Shown here piece after piece: positions 16,745-26,066 of a stretch of DNA of 64,000 bases. The notes below the pieces were generated by a model. The model saw nothing but the letters and a program-made list of their open reading frames with translations. It made no database searches and had not been told where the DNA came from. Location of the stretch: NCBI RefSeq assembly GCF_000511355.1, contig NC_023135.1, positions 2,568,371 to 2,632,370 of the forward strand, in the 5' to 3' direction. The position numbers and the translations under genes were made by a program. Every line of letters starts with the position of its first letter. The first letter of the stretch is position 1. The DNA is from Leisingera methylohalidivorans DSM 14336 (GTDB lineage: Bacteria > Pseudomonadota > Alphaproteobacteria > Rhodobacterales > Rhodobacteraceae).

Positions 16745-18349
16745 TCAGTTGCCTTGGGTTGCCAACTGGCGCCGCAGCACCATTTCGCCCGACATCTGGT
16801 CGTAATAGGCCGGGAACTGATCGTGGTTCACGGTGGCTGCCAGATCCTGAACATCCCGGCGCACCTGCTTGGCCAGCTGGTGCAGCGTCATGCCCGGCTG
16901 GTTCAGGCGCGTCAGCAGCGCGCGGGTGAACACCGAATTCGGATTGGCGTCATTGTCCGACAGCCGGTCCAGCGCAGTTTGGCCTGTGCCGGCGGAATAC
17001 AGGATAAAGGCGCCCTCCGGCGGCTCCATCCGCACCAGGCCGCGGGTGCCGCCAACCGACCGCTGGCCGTCCTTGGGGAAGGGATTGTTGCGGCATGCGT
17101 CCAGGATCATGATGGTTGAGCGCGCGCCCTTGCGCTGGAAAGTTCCAAGCACCCGGTCGGCGGCAATGCTTTCCCCGGTCAGGAAGCTTTCATCGCCGAA
17201 ATTCACCATCGGCACATCGGAGGGCAGCAGATAATTGCGCCCGTCGACCTCAACCCCGTGGCCGGCGAAATAGAACAGGACTTCATCCCCCGGCTTGATC
17301 TGGTTGGCAAAGGTCGAGACCGCGCTGTTGATGTCGCGGCGCCCCGCGTCATAGAGCGTGGTCACCTCAAAGCCGAGCGCCCCGAGCGTATTGCTGACCG
17401 CCAGGGCATCGTTGCGCGCCTTTTGCAAGGCGGCGAGGTTCTGGTAGCCGTCGACACCGATCACCAATGCGCGGCGGATGATCAGCGGTGCGGCGATATC
17501 ATTTTGCTGCAACAGGACCGGTGTTGCCGCGGTGCCGCTGCCTTGAACAACTGCGCTGTTCTGGATCGGCGCCTGTCCCTGCGCGGCCGCCATCACCTGC
17601 CCCTGCTGCACGAACTGGCTCTGTTGCTGCAGCTGGTCTTGAGGCACAAATTGGCCCGGCACCTGCGATTGCGGCACAAATTGCCCTTGCTGGCCCTGCA
17701 ACTGGGGCTGCTGCGGAATGCCGTATGCCTGGGTGGTGGCCGCAAACCCCATCTGCTGCTGGCCGTATTGCTGCTGTGCACTCTGGCCGTATTGCTGCGG
17801 CACGCCATAGGTGCCGGTGCTGTTCCCGGCCATGACGGCCTGAGGCAACCCATAGGGCTGCTGCGGCTGAGGCTGCGGCGCCAGCCGCTCGGCCAGGTAA
17901 ATCTTCAGCAGCCCGCGCGGCCCGTCGGGATGTGCCATCGCCTGCTGGCTGGCGAGATAGCCGCTGGCTTGCGCCCGCTGGAAGGAACTGATCAGCAGGT
18001 CTTTCTCGAAATCGTTCAGCTGCCCTGTGACAGGATAGCCCAGGTAAGCCTGATAGGCGGAAACCGCCTCGCGCGTTTTCCGGCCCAGCTGCCCGTCGAC
18101 CGCGCCCGCAGGGAAGCTGAAGTAGTTCAGAGATTCCTGAATCTGGCGGCCTTCCTGAGTGGACGGCAGCCGCGAACGCCGGGGCGCCTTGCTGCCCGAG
18201 CGCCGCTGGTTCTTGGACAGGGCGCCGCCGATGATGCCGCCGATGATGGCACCGGCAGCAAAGTCGCCCGCATCGGCAGAAACACGTTCTGCCGGCGTCA
18301 GAGCCAGCGCAGAACAGATAATGAATGTGGAAAGCAGCTTGAACCGCAT
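16745..18349 (-). CDS. Exported caspase-family (metacaspase-like) protein with peptidoglycan-binding-like module
   Basis: 534 residues from the ATG at 18349 (GGGGG 5 bp upstream; a GTG lies 6 bp earlier). In order: signal peptide (about 1-25), glycine-zipper GAIIGGIIGGAL, a PG-binding-like module (about 65-130), a Gln-rich low-complexity linker (about 156-263) and a C14 caspase domain (about 290-520). The catalytic dyad is intact: H364 in YFAGHGVEV and C419 in ILDACRNNPF. Bacterial caspase homologues cleave after basic residues and are linked to stress responses or defence. Here the signal peptide suggests action in the cell envelope. The gene downstream of nothing and upstream of a tRNA is transcribed leftward after a paralogue sharing its N-terminal half. 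Confidence 0.88.
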   Translation of the reverse strand: MRFKLLSTFIICSALALTPAERVSADAGDFAAGAIIGGIIGGALSKNQRRSGSKAPRRSRLPSTQEGRQIQESLNYFSFPAGAVDGQLGRKTREAVSAYQAYLGYPVTGQLNDFEKDLLISSFQRAQASGYLASQQAMAHPDGPRGLLKIYLAERLAPQPQPQQPYGLPQAVMAGNSTGTYGVPQQYGQSAQQQYGQQQMGFAATTQAYGIPQQPQLQGQQGQFVPQSQVPGQFVPQDQLQQQSQFVQQGQVMAAAQGQAPIQNSAVVQGSGTAATPVLLQQNDIAAPLIIRRALVIGVDGYQNLAALQKARNDALAVSNTLGALGFEVTTLYDAGRRDINSAVSTFANQIKPGDEVLFYFAGHGVEVDGRNYLLPSDVPMVNFGDESFLTGESIAADRVLGTFQRKGARSTIMILDACRNNPFPKDGQRSVGGTRGLVRMEPPEGAFILYSAGTGQTALDRLSDNDANPNSVFTRALLTRLNQPGMTLHQLAKQVRRDVQDLAATVNHDQFPAYYDQMSGEMVLRRQLATQGN

Positions 18350-18498
18350 AAACACCCCCTAAGACAATGCACTTTTTAATTGCACAGGTTGCATTCAAAG
18401 CCGCGGGGTGTCAAAGGCCGAAATCCAGCATTTAGAGTAAAAACCCGGCCACAGAAGGCAGAAAGCCGCGGGGGTCCGGGCGCACCTGAATTCAGCGC

Positions 18499-18529
18499 AA
18501 AAAATGACCGGCAGTTCTGCCGGCCATTT
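18499..18529 (-). terminator. Intrinsic terminator of the PG-binding paralogue gene
   Basis: Read leftward, a 12-bp stem with one mismatch (AATGGCCGGCAG/CTGCCGGTCATT) around a two-base loop is followed at once by a T-run. It lies 28 bp past the stop of the 18557-20161 gene, so that gene and the caspase gene probably have separate transcripts. Confidence 0.85.
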
Positions 18530-18556
18530 AAAGTATACAGCTGAAAAGATCAGCGA

Positions 18557-20161
18557 TCAGTCAGAGGAGAACGACGGCAGTGCCGCAGCGCCGGAGGCCT
18601 GCACCGGCTGGATCCGGCCGCCTGCCAGCTTGGCCGAGGCTGTCTTGATCAGCTCTGCCCGCTCGGGCTGTCCAGGGGCAAAGACAGGTGCCGCGCCGCC
18701 CTCCAGCGAGATCACGGCCATGCCGTACCAGTCCTGCGCCCTTTCTGCCGTGACCGGCGCGCCAAAGCCCAACGCCAGATGGTGGCCGATCAGCTCGGCA
18801 TAGGGGCGCTGGCCGGCACCGGTCAGAATCAGCGCGGCACCCAGCGCCACGTCCATGTCATCACGGCGATAACCGGAGAACAGACAAATCCCGGCGGTAT
18901 TAGCCAGCTGTTCCAGCGACATGCCGGACTGCAGCACGAACTTCTGCACATCACCCATCACTTCGCCGCTACCCGCAGTTCCAAGTTTGGCCAGGAAGGG
19001 CTGCACAGCCGGGCCGAACGCATCGCACTGGCTGTCGATCTGCGCTTGCGAAACACCCTGAACCTTACCGGCTCGGGTCTCGCCCGCGTTGATGGCATAG
19101 GTGCGGGCGAGGCAGAACTGCTCGCCCAGCGCCAGTTCCGGATCAGTCATGCTTGCTGCTGTCATAAAGCCGCCGTTGGAGCTGGTCAGCAGGCTTACCT
19201 TGCTGCAATAACTGGTAAGCGAGGCACTTGGCGCCGGCTGATCAAACAGGGTGATGCCGCCCAGCGAGGCGCTTTCCCGGCCGGCAAAGGCTGCTACCGT
19301 GCTGCGGTTCTGCTGTGCGGCCTGTACCGGGGCATCGGCGCCCGTATCCGCCATGCGGCAGGTGCCCTGATGGCAGGCAAAGCTGGCGGGTGTCACGCCG
19401 CGCGCCAGGAAGTCATTGCGCTGATAGCCCTGCGGCGTGGAGGCAAAGACCATCACCGAGCAATTCGACGCGCCGCACCAGAAGGAACTGCCGGAGACCG
19501 ACGTATCGAGCACATAGTCGTTGCGGCCATCGCCGTTCAGATCCGCCAGCTGCATGAAGCCGGTGCGCTGCAGCAGCTGCTCTCCGGTCGGTTCCGAGCT
19601 GGCGGCGATCTCATCCACCGCCTGGCTGACTTCGGACGGCAACCCGCCGTAGCCGCCGTAACTGCTTCCTGCGGTTCTGATGCCGGCGGCCTCATCCCGC
19701 CAGGCATGCAGCAATCCGCGCACCCCGTTGGGGCCTTGCATCGCTTTGATAACCGGCGGGCCGCCGATTTGCGCACGGCTGTAGGAACTGACCAGGAAAT
19801 TGCGTTCATACGGGGCCAGATAGCCCGTGGCCGGATAGCCCATGTGGACCTGATACTGGGAAATGGCGGCGCGGGACCGCCTGCCCAGCACCCCATCCGC
19901 CGTGCCGGAGTGGAAGCCGAAATAATTCAGTGCCACCTGGGTTTCGCGGTTCTGCGACCGGGTGGCGGAACTTGCCGGAGCGCGGCGGTAGGTGGTGGCA
20001 CGGCGCTGGCGTTGTTTATTTCTGTGAACTTCATTGACGATAACCCCGCCAATCACCCCTCCGACAATTGCGGCGCCCAAATCGCTCGCAGTCGCAGGGC
20101 TGGTGACCGATGTCGCCAGAAACGCGGCGGTCAATGCCGGCTTAAGCGGCTTGGAAAGCAT
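18557..20161 (-). CDS. Exported protein with peptidoglycan-binding-like module and FG-GAP/EF-like loop, paralogue of caspase protein
   Basis: 534 residues. A signal peptide (about 1-26) is followed by a glycine-zipper (GAAIVGGVIGGVI), a basic stretch, and a PG-binding-like module at about 70-155. This module matches the caspase protein residue by residue (LNYFGFHSGTADGVLGRR against LNYFSFPAGAVDGQLGRK, and GPNGVRGLL against GPDGPRGLL). Residues 206-217 (LADLNGDGRNDY) form a calcium-type DxNxDGxxD loop. The C-terminal 300 residues, with several cysteines, are not recognised; there is no caspase domain. GGGGGCGAG lies just before the ATG. It could be an envelope partner of the caspase protein. 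Confidence 0.75.
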   Translation of the reverse strand: MLSKPLKPALTAAFLATSVTSPATASDLGAAIVGGVIGGVIVNEVHRNKQRQRRATTYRRAPASSATRSQNRETQVALNYFGFHSGTADGVLGRRSRAAISQYQVHMGYPATGYLAPYERNFLVSSYSRAQIGGPPVIKAMQGPNGVRGLLHAWRDEAAGIRTAGSSYGGYGGLPSEVSQAVDEIAASSEPTGEQLLQRTGFMQLADLNGDGRNDYVLDTSVSGSSFWCGASNCSVMVFASTPQGYQRNDFLARGVTPASFACHQGTCRMADTGADAPVQAAQQNRSTVAAFAGRESASLGGITLFDQPAPSASLTSYCSKVSLLTSSNGGFMTAASMTDPELALGEQFCLARTYAINAGETRAGKVQGVSQAQIDSQCDAFGPAVQPFLAKLGTAGSGEVMGDVQKFVLQSGMSLEQLANTAGICLFSGYRRDDMDVALGAALILTGAGQRPYAELIGHHLALGFGAPVTAERAQDWYGMAVISLEGGAAPVFAPGQPERAELIKTASAKLAGGRIQPVQASGAAALPSFSSD

Positions 20162-20288
20162 GATACTCGCCCCCTATGGATACTAACAATGGAATCAGGA
20201 TACTCCACAGTCAGGGCTGCCACCTAAGGATTTTACGATCACTTTACCGACGGGGCCGAAGGGATGACGGAAAAGGACAGCAAGAGCC

Positions 20289-20939
20289 ATGGTTGAATGG
20301 ATCGCATCGGACGGCCTTGTTGAATATGATCAAGCAGTTGCCTTCATGGAAGCGCGCGCGGCGGCGATCGCCGAGGGCACTGCGGCAGAATGCATCTGGC
20401 TGGTCGAACATCCGCCGCTTTACACCGCCGGCACCTCGGCCAAGCGCGAAGACCTGACTGACCCGGACCGTTTCCCGGTCTATGACAGCAAACGCGGCGG
20501 CCAATATACTTATCACGGGCCGGGCCAGCGGGTGGTTTATGTGATGCTGAACGTGGGCCAGCGCGGCCACGACGTGCGCCGGTTCGTGCAGCAGCTGGAA
20601 AGCTGGGTAATCGCCGCGTTGGATGAGTTCAACATCAAGGGTCATATCCGCGACGGCCGTGTCGGCGTCTGGGTCGAACGCCCGGACAAGCCGCAGACCG
20701 CAACCGGCGGCATGGCCGAGGACAAGATCGCCGCCATCGGCATCCGCCTGCGCAAATGGGTCAGCTTCCACGGCATCTCGATCAATGTGGAGCCGGAGCT
20801 GGAGCATTTCACCGGCATCGTGCCCTGCGGCATTACCGAATACGGGGTGACAAGCCTGGTAGATCTGGGTTTGCCGGTCACCATGGCGGATGTAGACGTT
20901 GCCCTGAAGCGCAGCTTTGAGCACGTGTTTGACGGCTAA
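20289..20939 (+). CDS. lipB: Lipoyl(octanoyl) transferase LipB
   Basis: 216 residues, the usual length. It transfers octanoyl from acyl carrier protein to lipoate-dependent enzymes, the first step of lipoate synthesis. Family motifs are present: [12 protein letters not shown] (about residues 68-79), [25 protein letters not shown] with the catalytic Lys, and the catalytic Cys in [17 protein letters not shown] lies about 11 bp before the ATG. It is divergent from the exported paralogue gene and overlaps the convergent regulator gene by 4 bp at its 3' end. Confidence 0.97.
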   Translation: MVEWIASDGLVEYDQAVAFMEARAAAIAEGTAAECIWLVEHPPLYTAGTSAKREDLTDPDRFPVYDSKRGGQYTYHGPGQRVVYVMLNVGQRGHDVRRFVQQLESWVIAALDEFNIKGHIRDGRVGVWVERPDKPQTATGGMAEDKIAAIGIRLRKWVSFHGISINVEPELEHFTGIVPCGITEYGVTSLVDLGLPVTMADVDVALKRSFEHVFDG

Positions 20940-22630
20940 GCCTTGCCTTGTGCCGCCGAAGCGCAGTCCTGCAGCGCCGTCAGCACCAGTTCCGGAAAGG
21001 TGTAAAACAGCAGCGCACCCGCCTCCTGGCTGACGCAAAGCTGAGCATTCTGCTGACCGCCGAAGGTATCACGGATATCGGACAGCGGCGCGACGCGGTC
21101 CTCGCCGCCATGCACAAAAACTGCCCGCGTGTGCCGTGTCAGCGCTATCTTCCGGCTCCCCTGCCGCATCATCTGCACATCCGCCAGGAATCCGGCGCCG
21201 CCCTGCTGCCGGAACAGCAGCTGGCTTTGCTTCAGCAGCGGCAGCAGGTCCATCTGGTCCAGTATCGCCCTTTCACGGCTGTTGCGCGCAGTCTGAACCT
21301 TCAGCAGCGCCTTGTGCCCGTACCAGTGCAGGGCCCCTGACCAGGCTTTCATCAACCCGGGCAGCATCCAGCGGGCACGAGCGGCGGAAAAGGCAACCAG
21401 CCAGGCATAGCCGCTGAGCCCGGAAAACTGCTGCGGCGTGGCAATCGAACAATTTGAGGCCACCGCCACCAGCCCGGCGATCCGGCTGTGCAGCCGGTTG
21501 GCCGCCGCGCAGCCGTACAATGCGCCGCCCCGGTGGCTGAGCAATACCGGCCGTTGCAGGTTTTTGCGTGTGATCAGCGCATCCAGCTGCTGAACAAAGG
21601 CATCCGCCGGATCCTGCCCGCGCGGCAGCGGCACCGAGCCGCCGTAGCCCGCGCGCATCGGCGCATAGACCCGGAACCCCAGGGTTCTGAGCTGCGGCTG
21701 CAGACGCTGCAGCGGCGCGATCCCGTCCAGCACCCCGTGCACATAGATCACCGGCTGTCCGGTTTCCGCGCCAAACCGGAAAAACTGGCTGCGCCGCCCG
21801 CTTTTGTCCTCAACCTCCTCCGATGGCGGCAGCAGCGCGCCCCGCGCAATTTTTAAATCCCGCATATGCTCGTTGAACAGGAAGCCGGCCAGCCGGATCA
21901 GCTCAGCCGTTCCCGGCGCTCCGGCCCTGGCTGCAATCTGTTCCAACTCTGCCGCCGCCTGGCCGCCGGTGCCGTTCATCACTGCCTTCAGCGGGTCGAT
22001 TTCGGACCTCTGCAGTCCGAAAGCCGCGGCCACGGGTCCTGCGGCCTCTTCGCTCCATTCGCAGTCCAGCCGTTCTGCCATAACGGCCGCGAAAGGTCTG
22101 CCTGCCCCACCCAGCCAAACAGGGCGGCAGAGAAACCGCTCCCCCGGGCGGCGGGTATCGAGAAGCAGAACCTCCTGCCAGGAAAACTCCCCCCCGCGCA
22201 CCTGATCCAGAAAAATACGCCACCGGTCTGCAGCGCCCCCTGTCAGCCCCATGGCCGCGGGAAGATCTCCGCCGTTGGCAAGCTGCCAGGCGGCAGGCTG
22301 CGACGCATTCAGCAGGCGCCCCCCGGATCCGGCGCCGGCCAGCAGCCAGAACCGGCTGCAATCTCCTGCGCATTCACCGGGACCCGGCCGCCCTGCACGC
22401 TCCCACTGCTGTTCCTGGATCAGCATTGCGCGCGAGAAATGCGCCCTGAGCGACGGCACGGCCCTGGGCCGCCCAAACACCCCCCATCGGTCAAGGCCGC
22501 CCCCGCCCCCCGGCCCGGCCGGCGGACCAGCAGAAAACCGGTCGAACTGCTCCGGCCGGATTATCGTTTCGTAAATGGCAGCAACAACCTGGTCCTGCGA
22601 CAAGGCCTGCGCACGGTACAAGAGCGTCAC
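20936..22630 (-). CDS. LuxR-type regulator fused to an alpha/beta-hydrolase domain with lost catalytic residues
   Basis: 564 residues from a GTG with GGAGGG 6 bp upstream. Residues about 1-190 look like a sensory region of the type seen before LuxR helix-turn-helix domains ([13 protein letters not shown]). Residues about 204-265 resemble the LuxR DNA-binding domain ([17 protein letters not shown], then [19 protein letters not shown]). Residues about 285-560 are an alpha/beta hydrolase: [10 protein letters not shown], then [10 protein letters not shown] with the acid residue. The elbow reads [11 protein letters not shown] instead of GxSxG, and the usual terminal His is absent (QEAGALLFY). I infer ligand sensing rather than catalysis. 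Its target is unknown. Confidence 0.7.
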   Translation of the reverse strand: MTLLYRAQALSQDQVVAAIYETIIRPEQFDRFSAGPPAGPGGGGGLDRWGVFGRPRAVPSLRAHFSRAMLIQEQQWERAGRPGPGECAGDCSRFWLLAGAGSGGRLLNASQPAAWQLANGGDLPAAMGLTGGAADRWRIFLDQVRGGEFSWQEVLLLDTRRPGERFLCRPVWLGGAGRPFAAVMAERLDCEWSEEAAGPVAAAFGLQRSEIDPLKAVMNGTGGQAAAELEQIAARAGAPGTAELIRLAGFLFNEHMRDLKIARGALLPPSEEVEDKSGRRSQFFRFGAETGQPVIYVHGVLDGIAPLQRLQPQLRTLGFRVYAPMRAGYGGSVPLPRGQDPADAFVQQLDALITRKNLQRPVLLSHRGGALYGCAAANRLHSRIAGLVAVASNCSIATPQQFSGLSGYAWLVAFSAARARWMLPGLMKAWSGALHWYGHKALLKVQTARNSRERAILDQMDLLPLLKQSQLLFRQQGGAGFLADVQMMRQGSRKIALTRHTRAVFVHGGEDRVAPLSDIRDTFGGQQNAQLCVSQEAGALLFYTFPELVLTALQDCASAAQGKA

Positions 22631-22985
22631 GCCGCTCCCTCCAATAATGCTTTCCGCGTCAATGCGGCGGCACGCCTTGCAAGCATACGTTCAGGCGCGG
22701 GCGCGTTTGCCCGCTTGCTTCAGGCAGTCAGCCTGTCAACTGAAAATTACCGGCTGATGCCGCCCTAAACCGGGCTGGCATACCGTGCCGGACCACCCAA
22801 TTCTTGAGTTCCCATACGCTTGGGCGCGGGCGCCCTCATCGATCCACAACCAATTTGCGAACCAGCTATGATCAAATTCAACTAAAGATCAACATTAATT
22901 TTAAATACACGAATCCGCATTGAAACCGCCGGCCTTGTTCAGGCGGCAGTTTCAATACAGCAAAGCCCCGCCTGGAAGGCCGGCC
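22631..22985. other. Intergenic stretch without a supported gene; hairpin near the HIT gene end
   Basis: 355 bp, becoming A/T-rich after 22840. An imperfect inverted repeat at 22920-22953 (TGAAAC..CGCC / GGCGG..GTTTCA) lies 33 bp beyond the stop of the leftward HIT gene and may end its transcript. The promoter of the LuxR-hydrolase gene should lie between 22640 and 22900. Short open frames here show no family features. Confidence 0.5.
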
Positions 22986-23411
22986 TCAGCCTGCGGCGAG
23001 TGCAGCGCGGATCTGTTCTGCCTGCGCTTGGATCAGCGCCTGATCCCCCATCGTTCCCGGCGGGCGCAGCCGGTCGCCTTCCTTGCGCGGCAGCACATGC
23101 ATATGCAGGTGAAAGACTTCCTGCCCGCCCGCGGCCTCGTTGAACTGCTGCACGGTCACCCCGTCCGCGCCAAAAGCCCTGATCACCGCATGCGAGAGTT
23201 TCTGCACCGTCTGCATCACCGCTGCCATCTGCGCGGGGCTGGCGTCCAGCAGGTTGCGGCACGGGGATTTCGGGATCACCAGAAGATGCCCGTCCGCACG
23301 CGGCATGATATCCATGAAGGCCAGGGTATCGTCATCTTCATAAACACGGGCCGATGGAATCTCGCCGCGCAAGAGCTTGGCGAAGATATTGTCGGGATCA
23401 TAAGCGGGCAT
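22986..23411 (-). CDS. HIT family (histidine triad) nucleotide-binding protein
   Basis: About 141 residues, cytoplasmic. The histidine triad HLHMHVLPR lies near residues 95-103, preceded by FNEAAGGQEVFH. The family hydrolyses nucleoside phosphoramidates or dinucleoside polyphosphates. The start at 23411 (MPAYDPDNIF) has AGGAGG 8 bp upstream; the ATG 45 bp earlier has no such site. It is divergent from ctaD. Confidence 0.93.
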   Translation of the reverse strand: MPAYDPDNIFAKLLRGEIPSARVYEDDDTLAFMDIMPRADGHLLVIPKSPCRNLLDASPAQMAAVMQTVQKLSHAVIRAFGADGVTVQQFNEAAGGQEVFHLHMHVLPRKEGDRLRPPGTMGDQALIQAQAEQIRAALAAG

Positions 23412-23527
23412 GCGTCTGGCCTCCTGATTTTGAAATCGGTCCGGTTTTGCGCGCACCTTGCAGCCAGGTCAAGCGTCCCGGGGCGATGTGCCTTGCATGG
23501 CATTCAAGACCCCTGCGGCAATAAATC

Positions 23528-23541
23528 TTGATCCAGATCAA
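23528..23541. promoter_or_regulatory. Perfect FNR-type binding site upstream of ctaD
   Basis: TTGATCCAGATCAA matches the TTGAT-N4-ATCAA consensus exactly. It lies 107 bp before the ctaD start and 117 bp before the HIT start. FnrL-type proteins in Rhodobacteraceae adjust respiratory genes to oxygen, so oxygen control of ctaD (probably repression at low oxygen) is the likely role. Confidence 0.75.
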
Positions 23542-23594
23542 ACTCCGCCATTGAAGGCCCCGGCACGCCATTCTAATACACAAAAGGAATCCAG

Positions 23595-23629
23595 GCCGCC
23601 CGGAGTCCGTCTCCGGGGGCCTTTCGTTA
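23595..23629 (+). promoter_or_regulatory. Terminator-like hairpin in the ctaD leader
   Basis: An approximately 11-bp stem (GGCCGCCCGGAG/CTCCGGGGGCC, one irregular position) is followed by TTTCGTT and then, within 20 bp, by the ctaD ribosome site AGGAGG. It may act as an attenuator or leader stabiliser, or be the 3' end of a short upstream transcript. Confidence 0.5.
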
Positions 23630-23647
23630 TGCAGCAGGAGGCACATA

Positions 23648-25321
23648 ATGGCAGACGCAGCCATTCATGGTCACGGCCACGAGGACGAGCGGGGCTTTTT
23701 TACCCGCTGGTTCATGAGCACGAACCATAAAGACATCGGCATTCTCTACCTCATCGTTTCGGCGTTCGCAGGTCTCATCTCTGTCATCTTCACCGTCTAC
23801 ATGCGGCTTGAGCTGATGGACCCCGGCGTTCAGTACATGTGCCTGGAGGGTGCGCGCATGTTCGCAGACGCCTCTGCGGAATGCACCCCGAACGGCCACC
23901 TCTGGAACGTGATGATCACTGCCCACGGCATCCTGATGATGTTCTTCGTGGTGATTCCGGCGCTGTTCGGCGGTTTCGGCAACTACTTCATGCCGCTGCA
24001 GATCGGCGCGCCGGACATGGCGTTCCCGCGGATGAACAACCTGTCGTTCTGGATGTATGTCGCAGGCACCGCGCTGGCGGTCCTTTCAGTTGTCTCGCCG
24101 GGCGGCAATGACCAGCTGGGTTCTGGTGTCGGCTGGGTTCTGTACCCGCCGCTGTCGGTGAACGAAGGCGGCTACTCGATGGACCTGGCGATCTTTGCCG
24201 TGCACGTCTCGGGCGCGTCTTCGATCCTGGGTGCGATCAACATGATCACCACCTTCCTGAACATGCGCGCCCCGGGTATGACCCTGTTCAAGGTGCCGCT
24301 GTTCTCCTGGTCGATCTTCGTCACCTCCTGGCTGATCCTCTTGTCACTGCCGGTTCTGGCAGGCGCCATCACCATGCTGCTGATGGACCGCAACTTCGGC
24401 TTCACCTTCTTTGATGCGGCCGGCGGCGGCGACCCGATCCTGTACCAGCACATCCTGTGGTTCTTCGGCCACCCGGAAGTGTACATCGTGATCCTGCCGG
24501 GTTTCGGCATCATCAGCCACGTGATCGCCACCTTCGCGCGCAAGCCGGTGTTCGGCTACCTGCCGATGGTCTGGGCGATCATCGCGATCGGTGTGCTGGG
24601 TTTTGTCGTCTGGGCGCACCACATGTACACCGTCGGCATGTCGCTGAACCAGCAGGCCTATTTCATGCTGGCCACCATGGTAATCGCGGTTCCGACCGGG
24701 GTGAAGGTGTTCTCCTGGATCGCCACTATGTGGGGCGGCTCCATCGAATTCAAAGCCCCGATGATGTTCGCCTTCGGCTTCCTGTTCCTGTTCACCGTCG
24801 GCGGTGTGACCGGCGTGGTTCTGTCGCAGGCCGCCGTGGACCGTGCCTATCATGACACCTACTATGTGGTTGCACACTTCCACTACGTGATGTCGCTGGG
24901 CGCTGTCTTCGCAATCTTCTCGGGCGTCTACTTCTACTTCGGCAAGATGACCGGCCGTCAGTACAACGAGCTGGGCGCCCAGATCCACTTCTGGATGTTC
25001 TTCATCGGTGCCAACCTGACGTTCTTCCCGCAGCACTTCCTGGGCCGCCAGGGCATGCCGCGCCGTTACATCGATTATCCGGAAGGCTTTGCCTACTGGA
25101 ACAAGATCTCGTCCTACGGCGCGTTCCTGTCCTTTGCTTCCTTCCTGCTGTTCTTTGGCGTGGTGATCTATTCGCTGCTGCGCGGCGCCCGTGTCACCCA
25201 GAACAACTACTGGAACGAATATGCCGACACGCTGGAGTGGACCCTGCCCTCTCCGCCGCCCGAGCATACCTTTGAAATCCTGCCCAAGCAGGAAGACTGG
25301 GACCGCTCGCATTCGCACTAA
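23648..25321 (+). CDS. ctaD: Cytochrome c oxidase subunit I (aa3 type)
   Basis: 557 residues, twelve membrane segments. It contains the haem and copper ligands of the haem-copper oxidases: AHGILMMFF for low-spin haem, [18 protein letters not shown] with the CuB His and cross-linked Tyr, [10 protein letters not shown] for the CuB His pair, and [12 protein letters not shown] for the haem a3 and haem a ligands. It reduces oxygen and pumps protons. It stands alone here without subunits II or III, as usual in this group, and ends in a strong terminator. Confidence 0.99.
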   Translation: MADAAIHGHGHEDERGFFTRWFMSTNHKDIGILYLIVSAFAGLISVIFTVYMRLELMDPGVQYMCLEGARMFADASAECTPNGHLWNVMITAHGILMMFFVVIPALFGGFGNYFMPLQIGAPDMAFPRMNNLSFWMYVAGTALAVLSVVSPGGNDQLGSGVGWVLYPPLSVNEGGYSMDLAIFAVHVSGASSILGAINMITTFLNMRAPGMTLFKVPLFSWSIFVTSWLILLSLPVLAGAITMLLMDRNFGFTFFDAAGGGDPILYQHILWFFGHPEVYIVILPGFGIISHVIATFARKPVFGYLPMVWAIIAIGVLGFVVWAHHMYTVGMSLNQQAYFMLATMVIAVPTGVKVFSWIATMWGGSIEFKAPMMFAFGFLFLFTVGGVTGVVLSQAAVDRAYHDTYYVVAHFHYVMSLGAVFAIFSGVYFYFGKMTGRQYNELGAQIHFWMFFIGANLTFFPQHFLGRQGMPRRYIDYPEGFAYWNKISSYGAFLSFASFLLFFGVVIYSLLRGARVTQNNYWNEYADTLEWTLPSPPPEHTFEILPKQEDWDRSHSH

Positions 25322-25346
25322 GCAGTTGAGACCCTGACGTCAAAAG

Positions 25347-25380
25347 AAGGCCCCGGAGCAGATGCTCCGGGGCCTTTTTT
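25347..25380 (+). terminator. Intrinsic terminator of ctaD
   Basis: A 13-bp perfect stem (AAGGCCCCGGAGC/GCTCCGGGGCCTT) with a 4-base loop is followed by a T-run, 26 bp after the ctaD stop. Confidence 0.95.
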
Positions 25381-25475
25381 CATATGTGCGCGCCGCCGTA
25401 AAAACCGAGTGGAAATCCGGACTTTCCGGTACATTATCTAATAAGATCTATCATTGCTCAGCAGGCGTTGAACAC

Positions 25476-25958
25476 ATGCCCTACAACTGGACCCGTCCGC
25501 AGCAGAACACCGAACGCGAGCTGCACCTCTGGCCGCATCAATCACTGCCAGCGCAGGGCTATGTGCGCTTCCTTGGCTTGACTGCAGTGCTGATCTGCGT
25601 GCCGCTGATCCCGGTTCTGGGCTCTTTTCTGCTGTGGGGGCTGCTGCCGTTCCTGCTGCTGGCCCTGTTCGGAATGAAATGGGCATTGGACCGCAGCCGC
25701 CGCGACCATCAGATCCTGGAAGTGCTGACCATCGGCAAGGAAGACGCCCGTCTGGAGCGGATCAATCCCGATGGCAGACGGCAAAGCTGGCACTGCAACC
25801 GCTACTGGACCCGCGTCGAAATGCACGACCGCGACGGCCCGGTTCCGCATTATGTCACCCTGCAGGGCGGCGGCCGCGAAGTGGAAATCGGTGCCTTCCT
25901 GTCGGAACAGGAACGGGTCGCGCTTTACGGCGACCTGAAATCCGCCTTTTCCCGCTGA
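25476..25958 (+). CDS. DUF2244 family membrane protein
   Basis: 160 residues from the ATG at 25476. Two close hydrophobic segments (about 30-65) form a hairpin in the membrane, followed by a soluble part with RRDHQILEVLTIG and the terminal LSEQERVALYGDLKSAF, typical of DUF2244. Function is unknown; the family often lies near cytochrome oxidase genes, as here. The frame stays open to 25362, but that would begin inside the ctaD terminator. Confidence 0.9.
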   Translation: MPYNWTRPQQNTERELHLWPHQSLPAQGYVRFLGLTAVLICVPLIPVLGSFLLWGLLPFLLLALFGMKWALDRSRRDHQILEVLTIGKEDARLERINPDGRRQSWHCNRYWTRVEMHDRDGPVPHYVTLQGGGREVEIGAFLSEQERVALYGDLKSAFSR

Positions 25959-25965
25959 GACGCAC

Positions 25966-25989
25966 AAAAAAAGGCCCGCGATGCAGGCC
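25966..25989 (-). terminator. Terminator of the leftward YqeY-like gene
   Basis: Read leftward, a 7-bp stem with one G-T pair (GGCCTGC/GCGGGCC) and a 3-base loop is followed by seven T. It lies about 78 bp after the stop of the 26067-26540 gene and just past the end of the convergent DUF2244 gene. Confidence 0.6.
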
Positions 25990-26066
25990 CCTGTTCTTCT
26001 TTGTCAAAAAATACTCGCGCCGCAGGCACCGCGCGCCAGAGCGATATCATCCCGGGCAGCCGAGAA

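Noticed and set aside
25362..25475. N-terminal extension of the DUF2244 frame
   Set aside because: It would begin inside the ctaD terminator; the ATG at 25476 matches the family start.
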